A DNA stretch of 64,000 bases from contig CAYPRX010000037.1 of NCBI GenBank assembly GCA_964413265.1, forward strand, positions 62,001-126,000. Direction: 5' to 3'. Below, piece by piece: positions 57,188 to 64,000 of the stretch (the first letter of the stretch is position 1; each line of letters opens with the position of its first letter). Made by a program: the position numbers and the translations under genes. The notes beneath the pieces were generated by a model, which saw only the letters and a program-made list of their open reading frames with translations, was not told where the DNA came from and did no database searches. This stretch comes from CAVYGN01 sp964413265 (GTDB taxonomy: Bacteria; Spirochaetota; Brevinematia; Brevinematales; JAOACQ01).

Positions 57188-59653
57188 ATGAGAGTATTTT
57201 TAGGTTATTCTTTTATTGCCCTGTCGGCTGTCCTGGTCCTCGCTCTTCTAAGTTTTAATCCGGGTGATTCTGCGCTGCTTGTATCCAGCATTAACCATCC
57301 CTCTATGAATATAGCCGGTTCTTTTGGAGCATGGATTTCTTCACCACTTGTCTTACTATACGGCAAATATGCGTCACTTGCTCTTGCCTTCGGATCATTC
57401 GTCGCCGGTATAAATATCATGGTCGGTGCGAAGATTGGAAGGATCTTTATCAAGGCAGCTCTGTTTATATTTGTGACCATAAGTATTTCAGTAATACTAG
57501 CTTCGGCTGTTTCAAAAGCAACTTACATCGATGCCGGTCTCCTGGGGCTTTCAATTTCGAAAAGTCTCTCAGAATTGATGAATCAGTATATTATCATCGG
57601 CATATTCTTCCTCCTTCTCCTCCTTTCTCTTTCCTCTGCGATGAAATTATTCAGAAGTATGACATACGGACTTGCTAAGATAATAGGATTGTTCATACTT
57701 TCTCCCTTTCAGATATTCGGACTTATTTTCAGCAGCAGAGAGGAAGTCCTGGAGAGAGGAGATATTCTGTCACTGCGTAGCGATGAGGACAACTTAATGG
57801 ATGCTTTCGGCCCCAAAACGGAAGGAGAAAAATTTCCACCGGAGGCAGCAGAACCTGATTTTTTAAAGAATTCCCATGTCCAAAAAAACACGAATGAATT
57901 TCGATTGGAAACAGGGAAAGCCCCTTCATGGCTTGTGGACGAAAACGGGCATTTAAACGTATTGGCAGAAATCAACAATCAATTCGAAGAAGAAATTAAA
58001 GGGAAACTTAGCGGACAGTTAGATGAACAGCCTCAGGATATTATAGAAAGCGATTTGGAACAGCCTGATGATATTGTCGGAGAAGAGGATTATTCTCAGC
58101 TAGCACGCTCGAGGGAAACTGAAGAGGACGCTTTTAATGATGACCTTTTCTCTGAGGTAAAAGAGCACGGAACATATATATTTCCGGATAAGACGATATT
58201 GGAAAAGGGGATCGAATCATTCTCGAGGGCCGAGGAAAATGAAGAAATCGAAAGAGTTTCCAAGATCATTGAAAATACTTTTGCAAGTTTTAAAATTGAG
58301 ATCAGGGTATCAGGACATTCTCGTGGCCCTGCGATAACAAGGTACGAGATAGTACCCCCGTCGGGTCTGAAATTGAAAAATATTGTCAATCTCACGGAAG
58401 ACCTTGCACTGAACCTGGGAACCAGAAATATTCGAATAGTAGCCCCAATCGGCAACAAAAGCATAATCGGCGTAGAGGTGCCGAACAGATTCAGGAGAAC
58501 CGTAGTGCTGAGGGAGATCATAGAAAGCCCCGAATTTTCCAGGACAAAAGCCAAGCTGCCGCTTTTGCTGGGCAAGGATATCGCGGGGAATATAGTAATA
58601 GAGGATCTGACGGAAATGCCGCACCTTCTTATAGCCGGAACAACAGGCAGCGGGAAAAGCGTATATGTCAATTCACTTATCGGTGGTATTGCATTTAATA
58701 AAACTGCAGATGAAGTTAAGTTTATTTTTATCGATCCTAAAATGGTGGAGCTCGAACTTTATAACGGCATCCCCCATCTTCTAGCACCAGTAATTACAAA
58801 GCCTGAAGAGGCGATAGCAGTACTTGAATGGACCTCATCAGAAATGGATAAAAGGTACAAAATGTTAAGCGATTTCGGCGTCAGGAACATGGATGATTAT
58901 AACACTGAGGTAAGGAAGGGAGGGCCGGCTGAAGTAAAAAAGGGGGGGACATCATTTGAGTATTTTCCATATATAGTAATAGTCATAGACGAATTTGCGA
59001 ACCTCATGCTAAGACTTCCCAAAGAAACTGAAAGGTTGATTACAAGAATCGCAGCGATGGCAAGAGCTGTCGGAATACACCTGGTAGTAGCCACACAAAG
59101 ACCTAGCGTAGATGTCGTCACAGGCATTATAAAGGCGAATTTTCCTTCCAGGATAGCATTCCGGGTCAGTTCCCAGACCGATTCGAGAACAATTCTTGAT
59201 AAAAGCGGGGCTGAGAAACTTCTCGGAAAGGGGGATATGCTGTTCATGACACCGAATTTTACTGATATGCTGCGAATCCAATCCCCTTATGTATCAAATA
59301 AAGATGTTGAAACCCTCGTCAGAGAGCTTAAGAGAAATGGCACTGCCGATTACTTTATCGATGTGGAAAACCTGATGTCTGCACCGGTCAGTGAAGCTGG
59401 TACCTCTTATAATGTGGATTACCGGGATGACCCGCTCTTTTCGGAAACTCTTAAAGCAGCAGTTGAAAACGGCGAGATTTCGGCTTCTTATCTCCAGCGC
59501 CGCTTCAGGATAGGTTATAACCGGGCCTCGCGTCTTATCGATGCTATGGATAGGATGAGGATTCTCGGACCCTCCACGACTTCCAGCAAACCAAGAGAGG
59601 TTCTTATAGGAATCGACGAGATGAACAGTTTATTAAACACAAGGCAGCAGTAA
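57188..59653 (+). CDS. ftsK: DNA translocase FtsK/SpoIIIE
   Basis: An 821-residue protein that pumps DNA through the division septum and activates Xer recombination. Four or five membrane helices occupy residues 1-180. An acidic linker (about 200-350) precedes the motor with Walker A AGTTGSGKSVYVN and Walker B IVIVIDEFANL. The C-terminal gamma domain (about 745-815, LQRRFRIGYNRASRLIDAM) reads chromosome polarity sequences. It is somewhat short for E. coli FtsK but normal for this class. A Xer recombinase is encoded at 11362. dinG-like gene follows after 22 bases. Confidence 0.95.
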   Translation: MRVFLGYSFIALSAVLVLALLSFNPGDSALLVSSINHPSMNIAGSFGAWISSPLVLLYGKYASLALAFGSFVAGINIMVGAKIGRIFIKAALFIFVTISISVILASAVSKATYIDAGLLGLSISKSLSELMNQYIIIGIFFLLLLLSLSSAMKLFRSMTYGLAKIIGLFILSPFQIFGLIFSSREEVLERGDILSLRSDEDNLMDAFGPKTEGEKFPPEAAEPDFLKNSHVQKNTNEFRLETGKAPSWLVDENGHLNVLAEINNQFEEEIKGKLSGQLDEQPQDIIESDLEQPDDIVGEEDYSQLARSRETEEDAFNDDLFSEVKEHGTYIFPDKTILEKGIESFSRAEENEEIERVSKIIENTFASFKIEIRVSGHSRGPAITRYEIVPPSGLKLKNIVNLTEDLALNLGTRNIRIVAPIGNKSIIGVEVPNRFRRTVVLREIIESPEFSRTKAKLPLLLGKDIAGNIVIEDLTEMPHLLIAGTTGSGKSVYVNSLIGGIAFNKTADEVKFIFIDPKMVELELYNGIPHLLAPVITKPEEAIAVLEWTSSEMDKRYKMLSDFGVRNMDDYNTEVRKGGPAEVKKGGTSFEYFPYIVIVIDEFANLMLRLPKETERLITRIAAMARAVGIHLVVATQRPSVDVVTGIIKANFPSRIAFRVSSQTDSRTILDKSGAEKLLGKGDMLFMTPNFTDMLRIQSPYVSNKDVETLVRELKRNGTADYFIDVENLMSAPVSEAGTSYNVDYRDDPLFSETLKAAVENGEISASYLQRRFRIGYNRASRLIDAMDRMRILGPSTTSSKPREVLIGIDEMNSLLNTRQQ

Positions 59654-59675
59654 CCGATATCACAAGGAGCCTTAC

Positions 59676-62162
59676 TTGAAAAAACTTGTCTCAGAGTGTT
59701 TTACTTCCGAAGCGATTGATTATTTAAGAAGCGAAATTCTGTCTAATAGGGGACAGGAAGTTTCCTTCGTAGGGAATGTCGATCATGATGGAAAGATTTA
59801 TGAAGCACAGGCTATGGCTTATGGAAACGATAATTCGGCACCTGTAATATTAATGGAAACTCTCCAGGGAGATGTACTTATTCATAACCATCCCGGAGAA
59901 GATCCGGATGGAGATCTTCTCCGGGCTTCTGAAAGCGATATACAGCTGGCCGCAGAATTAGCAAACAAAAAAATAGGTTTTTACATAGTCGATAATTCCC
60001 TTGATTTTGTCAATGTCATTTTCAAACCGGAAAGCAGAGTTTATCTGAAAAACGACGATGTTATGAATATCTTTGAAGAGGGAGGGATTCTCTCGGAATG
60101 CATATCGAATTTTGAACCGAGAGAAGAACAGATTCAGCTTGTAAAAAATGTTATAGAAGCTGTGAATGAGTCCAGGATACTTGTATCCGAAGCGGGAACT
60201 GGCACCGGTAAATCGCTTTCTTATCTGATACCCGCAGCTGTATGGGCCCTTGAAAACAAAAAAAGAGTCATAATTTCTACACATACTATAAATCTACAGC
60301 AGCAAATTGCAGGGAAGGATATGCTTATTGTGGAAAAGGTTATAAAAGCTTATCTTAAGAAGAATATAAATTATGCTGTCCTCATAGGGAAGGGGAATTA
60401 TCTCTGCAAGAAAAAACTGTATGGCCTGATCAAGGATAAGGAAAAGCAGGATTCGCTTTTTGAGGAAAAGGAGCGTTTAAGAATAATTTTTGATATAGGG
60501 GAATGGTGTAAAAGGTGTGAAGAGGGCACTATTAGCGAATTCGGCGAATATGTAAATGAAGAGGTATGGGAGGAGGTAGCCTGCGATTCAAACAGTTGCC
60601 CCAGGCGAAAATGCGAATATTACATTGATTGTTTTTATTACAGGGCAAGGCTACAGGCCGAGAAATCCAATATTATCATAGCGAATCATTCACTTGTTTT
60701 CAGTGCTATTGACGAAATGAGCCGGAGAATAATGCTCCCGTTTTTTTCAGGAATCGTTTTCGACGAAGCTCACCACCTGGAAGATGTATCGATAAAGACA
60801 CTTTCAAAGGATTTTTCAGTTCAGTCTCTATTATACCTTCTGAGGAAACTTCATGGCGAAAAGAAAGGGAGGGACTTCGGGTTGTTTGCTCTGCTCAAAA
60901 AAAGGGGAAATATAGATTCCTACGCAGAGAATTTTCTTGCATTTGAGGAAATGATTAAAATGCACAAAGAACTGACCAGACTGATCTCTGAATTTTTGTT
61001 CGACATGAAGAGCCTTCTCGGCAGGTGGGCAAAAGAGACTAATTCTATAGGTATAGATGATGAATTCATCAATAATCCGGATTTCTTAATTCTTTCTAAT
61101 GCACTGGAGGGGATTTTCAAGAAGATAAACCAGTTTACGGTTCATTTCGAAGGTCTCGCTGAAAGACTTAAAGCTAATTCTGTCACAAGGGATATGCTGG
61201 AAATAATCCAGACAATAGGCTATAGAATGTCAGGCCTTTCTGAATCGAGGAATATTTATGATCTTATTTTTAACACAGAAAATGAAATTAATTTTGTCAA
61301 ATGGATCGAGATCACGAAGAAGAATATTCACTTTTATTACAGCCCGCTTGAGGTAGGTGATTTTCTTGCTAATTCTATTTTTTCAAAAAAGGATTTCTCC
61401 ATATTCACCTCAGCGACGCTGATGATCAATAAAAAATTCGATTATTTTACGGAGGGGGTAGGTCTGCAACTAGCCTTGAACAAGGGAAGGGATGAAGTCC
61501 GGCTTCACTCACCCTTCGATTACAGCAGACAGGCTGAGATATATATACTTGAGGACGACCTTGACCATGGCAATGTTACAGAAGAAAAAACTCTTCTTGT
61601 AAAAGAGCTTTCGATGATGAGTGAAGGCGGAGTCCTCGCTCTGTTTACCTCCTATACAAGGCTTAACCAGATGTATGAAATTCTCAGGGATGAACTCGTT
61701 GGAGAAGGCCTGTATCCTTTGAAGCAGGGAGAAGCACCGAGGGGTGAGCTTCTTTCCAGGATGAGCAAACACGCGAATGTAGTACTCTTTGCAACTTCAA
61801 GCTTCTGGGAAGGGATAGACATACAGGGTGATAACCTGCGCTGTGTCATTATTGAAAAGCTACCCTTCGATTCACCAGCAGACCCGATTTATAAGGCCAA
61901 GGTAAAGCTGATGGAATATAAAGAGATCAACCCGTTTATAAGCTACAGTCTGCCGCGTGCAGTCCTCCGTCTCAAACAGGGTATGGGAAGGCTTATAAGG
62001 AGTAAAAGTGATAAAGGTGTGATCGCTATTTTAGACAACAGGATAAAGACTAAAAAATACGGTAGCGTATTCCTGGATTCTCTTCCCCCTGCGAAAATAA
62101 TCAGCGGGGGCTTAAACTCAATTCTCCGCGAAGCCGAAAGCTTTTTTTCTTCAAGGTTTTAA
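59676..62162 (+). CDS. DinG/XPD-type helicase with N-terminal JAMM (RadC-like) domain
   Basis: An 828-residue protein of two parts. Residues 1-125 form a JAMM metalloprotease-like fold: Glu28 (GQEVSFVG), His70 and His72 (LIHNHPG), Ser85 and Asp88 (SESD), the complete metal set; RadC has the same signature. Residues 145-828 are a DinG-type helicase with Walker A EAGTGTGKS (about 172-180), iron-sulfur cysteines (Cys244, 303, 308, 313 and 319), DEAHH (363-367) and WEGIDIQGD. It starts at TTG behind AAGGAG. It follows ftsK by 22 bases and probably shares its transcript. Confidence 0.93.
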   Translation: MKKLVSECFTSEAIDYLRSEILSNRGQEVSFVGNVDHDGKIYEAQAMAYGNDNSAPVILMETLQGDVLIHNHPGEDPDGDLLRASESDIQLAAELANKKIGFYIVDNSLDFVNVIFKPESRVYLKNDDVMNIFEEGGILSECISNFEPREEQIQLVKNVIEAVNESRILVSEAGTGTGKSLSYLIPAAVWALENKKRVIISTHTINLQQQIAGKDMLIVEKVIKAYLKKNINYAVLIGKGNYLCKKKLYGLIKDKEKQDSLFEEKERLRIIFDIGEWCKRCEEGTISEFGEYVNEEVWEEVACDSNSCPRRKCEYYIDCFYYRARLQAEKSNIIIANHSLVFSAIDEMSRRIMLPFFSGIVFDEAHHLEDVSIKTLSKDFSVQSLLYLLRKLHGEKKGRDFGLFALLKKRGNIDSYAENFLAFEEMIKMHKELTRLISEFLFDMKSLLGRWAKETNSIGIDDEFINNPDFLILSNALEGIFKKINQFTVHFEGLAERLKANSVTRDMLEIIQTIGYRMSGLSESRNIYDLIFNTENEINFVKWIEITKKNIHFYYSPLEVGDFLANSIFSKKDFSIFTSATLMINKKFDYFTEGVGLQLALNKGRDEVRLHSPFDYSRQAEIYILEDDLDHGNVTEEKTLLVKELSMMSEGGVLALFTSYTRLNQMYEILRDELVGEGLYPLKQGEAPRGELLSRMSKHANVVLFATSSFWEGIDIQGDNLRCVIIEKLPFDSPADPIYKAKVKLMEYKEINPFISYSLPRAVLRLKQGMGRLIRSKSDKGVIAILDNRIKTKKYGSVFLDSLPPAKIISGGLNSILREAESFFSSRF

Positions 62163-62498
62163 TCTCAGTATTCTTGCATATCTTGTTTCTGCTGATGCCT
62201 GCTGTTATGAAGGACAGATGTGTACTATGACCCGGTGCCGCGCCAATAACTGTTGTTACTTGAAATGGAGAAGCTCCCTGTACAGACAGCGGAACAGGTA
62301 CCGCAGCTTGAACTAATGCTGGAAATGCTAGTCACATGCTGCTTGCATAATGGAAATATTTTCATAAAAAGTATTGCATTTTTCATTTACATATGTAATA
62401 ATATAATTTAGTAGTAAAAAAAATACTAATGCTGGTGATATAGCGCACAGTTAAGCACTGCCTGTGCATTTTGTGTTTGCAGGATTGGGAGGGGTTCC
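62163..62498. other. Non-coding gap upstream of fliP
   Basis: A 336-base stretch without a convincing gene. It holds a perfect palindrome TTACATATGTAA (62387-62398), a hairpin TTAGTA/TACTAA (62408-62429), and a hairpin GCACAG/CTGTGC (62445-62467), all upstream of the fliP start. A TATAAT occurs at 62402-62407. These suggest a promoter and control region for the flagellar export genes. No fliO reading frame is found. Confidence 0.5.
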
Positions 62499-63263
62499 GT
62501 GAATAAATGCGGGGTATTATTACTATTCTCCTTTTTTTTATTCACTTCACCTGTGAACGCTCAACAGACAGGAGGTCCGAATATTCCTATTCCGACCCTC
62601 AATTTTAACATCGAGCAAGCCAAGACGCCCAGGCAGGTCGCTTTATCTCTCCAGATACTTTTCCTGGTGACAATAATAAGTCTCGCACCGACACTTCTTA
62701 TTGTACTTACAAGTTTTGTGAGAATATTTATTGTTCTGTCATTTGTGAGCAGGGGGCTTGCAACTCAGAACATACCTCCCAACCAGATAGTGATAAGTCT
62801 GGCGCTTTTCATAAGCTTGTTCGTTATGTTCCCTGTATTTTCCAAGTCTTATAACGATGGGGTTAAGCCCTACCTGGATGGAAAGATCACGCTTAATGAG
62901 GGGTATGCGAAGGCTATACAGCCTGTCAGGGAATTTATGTTCAGACAAACTGCGGACAGGTATATATACAGGTTTATAAAGATGTCAAAGTTGGAAAGGC
63001 CGAGAAGCCCTGATGACGTGCCGACTTATGTCCTGATACCAGCGTTCGTTCTAAATGAGCTGACATTATCTTTTTATATGGGTATGCTTATCCTGATCCC
63101 GTTCGTTATCATCGATGTCGTTGTAGCCAGCGTCCTGATGTCAATGGGCATGATGATGCTTCCCCCCATAATGATATCATTTCCTCTTAAGATACTCTTG
63201 TTTTATGCTGTCGACGGGTGGGACCTTCTTGTTGAAAAATTGATCCTCAGTTTCAGAATGTAG
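62499..63263 (+). CDS. fliP: Flagellar biosynthesis protein FliP
   Basis: A 254-residue integral membrane protein of the flagellar type III export gate. It begins with a signal peptide (ending VNAQ), then four transmembrane helices. The family run SFVRIFIVLSFVSRGLATQ is followed by NELTLSFYMGMLILIPF and VVASVLMSMGMMMLPP. It starts at GTG behind GGGAGGGG. It is the first gene of the fliPQR set here; fliO is not upstream. Confidence 0.95.
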   Translation: MNKCGVLLLFSFFLFTSPVNAQQTGGPNIPIPTLNFNIEQAKTPRQVALSLQILFLVTIISLAPTLLIVLTSFVRIFIVLSFVSRGLATQNIPPNQIVISLALFISLFVMFPVFSKSYNDGVKPYLDGKITLNEGYAKAIQPVREFMFRQTADRYIYRFIKMSKLERPRSPDDVPTYVLIPAFVLNELTLSFYMGMLILIPFVIIDVVVASVLMSMGMMMLPPIMISFPLKILLFYAVDGWDLLVEKLILSFRM

Positions 63264-63272
63264 GGAAGAATC

Positions 63273-63542
63273 ATGAGTGAGGGATTAATACTTTCAATCT
63301 TGAACCAGACGATGTATGAGATTCTTTTAATGTCTGTTCCTCTTCTGGGAGCAGCAATGGTTGTAGGACTGATAATAAGTATTTTCCAGGCAACGACTTC
63401 CATACAGGAGCAGACGCTGACATTCGTACCCAAGATTATAATTGTTATAATAATTTTAATGGTTGCCGGTCCGTTCTTTTTAAACAATCTTATTGATTTT
63501 ACTAAAAACATGTTCAATTTGATAGCTGTGGCTAAAATTTAA
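63273..63542 (+). CDS. fliQ: Flagellar biosynthesis protein FliQ
   Basis: An 89-residue export-gate protein with two transmembrane helices, matching FliQ in length and in the VGLIISIFQATTSIQEQTLTFVPK core. It assembles with FliP and FliR into the gate. It lies nine bases after fliP. Confidence 0.95.
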   Translation: MSEGLILSILNQTMYEILLMSVPLLGAAMVVGLIISIFQATTSIQEQTLTFVPKIIIVIIILMVAGPFFLNNLIDFTKNMFNLIAVAKI

Positions 63543-63553
63543 AGGGATTGGAA

Positions 63554-64000
63554 ATGGATAGCCTTTACGATTTGTTTGTAAGATACTTCCAGGTGTTTTT
63601 GATTATAATGCTCAGGATGATTGGTCTTTTTTTAACGGCTCCTTTTTTTTCAGGCCAGGCCATGCCGCTCAGATTCAAACTAGCCCTTGCTTTTTTCACA
63701 AGTCTGATCGCTGTACCGCTTGTCGTACAGATGGGTTATAGGGAAGGATCTGATATACTTGAATTCGGCCTGAACTGCCTTTCCAGTTTTATTTTCGGGG
63801 CAGGAGTCGGGATGTTTACATATATTATCGTCTCTGCTTTCCAGGTTTCCGCCCAAATCTTCAGCATCCAGATGGGTTTGGGAATGAATGAAGTATTTGA
63901 TCCAGTTTCAGAGACACAGGTACCGGCCATTGGTAATATTTTTGGGCTTCTTATTCTCCTTCTCCTGCTGCGGGCGGACGCGCATTTTTTTATGATGCAG
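63554..64000 (+). CDS. fliR: Flagellar biosynthesis protein FliR, 3' end cut by window
   Basis: The first 149 codons of FliR, from an ATG 11 bases after fliQ to the window end. The sequence MDSLYDLFVRYFQVFLIIML leads to the FliR pattern MIGLFLTAPFFSGQAMPLRFK and QMGLGMNEVFDPVSETQVP. It is the third export-gate subunit. About the second half of the gene lies outside the window. Confidence 0.95.
   Translation, partial: MDSLYDLFVRYFQVFLIIMLRMIGLFLTAPFFSGQAMPLRFKLALAFFTSLIAVPLVVQMGYREGSDILEFGLNCLSSFIFGAGVGMFTYIIVSAFQVSAQIFSIQMGLGMNEVFDPVSETQVPAIGNIFGLLILLLLLRADAHFFMMQ

Noticed and set aside
58096..58671. Long open frame antisense to ftsK
   Set aside because: It lies wholly within the strongly coding ftsK frame, has no ribosome binding site and no family resemblance.
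62226..62315. Possible 29-residue Cys- and Arg-rich peptide in the gap before fliP
   Set aside because: No ribosome binding site and too short to support.

Overview
The window looks like a chromosomal segment of a spirochaete or close relative (Spirochaetota), moderately AT-rich. The grounds are paired FliM and FliY proteins that both open with an LSQDEIDALL segment, a SpoVG/FliLMY/FliPQR gene set, many cell-envelope proteins with signal peptides, and gene order around ispE-spoVG-prs-rplY-pth-tilS-ftsH. Species cannot be fixed from sequence alone. Coding density is high, with many 4-base start/stop overlaps. Only one gap exceeds 300 bases (62163-62498). No rRNA, IS element or CRISPR array was seen; there is one tRNA, tRNA-Gln(TTG).

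Layout. 1-5.2 kb: a truncated exported protein, an MFS transporter, a small His-rich membrane protein, a Mut7-C RNase-like protein, and a coupled HAD hydrolase/polysaccharide-deacetylase pair. 5.2-8.5 kb: an NtrC-type regulator, an HD-GYP protein and endonuclease III. 8.5-14.8 kb (minus strand): two exported, probably outer-membrane proteins in tandem, then a XerC/D recombinase and a SNF2 helicase. 14.9-19.2 kb: a short-lid Hsp70 coupled to a J protein, then DedA, a GNAT-like protein and a GnnA-like sugar dehydrogenase. 19.2-23.2 kb (minus strand): fliL-fliM-fliY and murB. 23.3-27.3 kb: a glycosyltransferase and two polytopic GT39-like membrane proteins.

27.4-31.8 kb (minus strand): a conjugation-type pair, a TraD/VirD4 coupling ATPase and a MobF (TrwC-type) relaxase. 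The relaxase domain looks intact but its helicase domain has lost both Walker motifs. The pair sits between housekeeping genes with no type IV secretion genes in view. 31.9-43 kb: the conserved block ispE-spoVG-tRNA-Gln-prs-rplY-pth-tilS-ftsH, continuing into a DUF1844 protein, an exported FlgH-like protein, dxs and a GAF-GGDEF diguanylate cyclase. 43-53.4 kb: an unknown protein, lysC/thrC (convergent, overlapping), lspA, a very large Lhr helicase and eno with a clear terminator. 53.4-62.2 kb: a FecR-domain protein, a receiver-PAS4 histidine kinase, an FtsK translocase and a DinG-type helicase carrying an N-terminal JAMM/RadC-like domain with all metal-binding residues. 62.5-64 kb: fliP-fliQ-fliR (cut off by the window end).

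Main themes: a periplasmic-flagellum export and switch apparatus split over two loci 40 kb apart; c-di-GMP turnover (GGDEF and HD-GYP proteins); envelope biogenesis (MurB, LspA, DedA, GnnA-like, GTs, deacetylase); and DNA processing (SNF2, Lhr, DinG, FtsK, Xer, Nth). The most unusual items are the JAMM-DinG fusion, the helicase-dead MobF relaxase with its coupling protein, and the FlgH-like protein placed away from flagellar genes.
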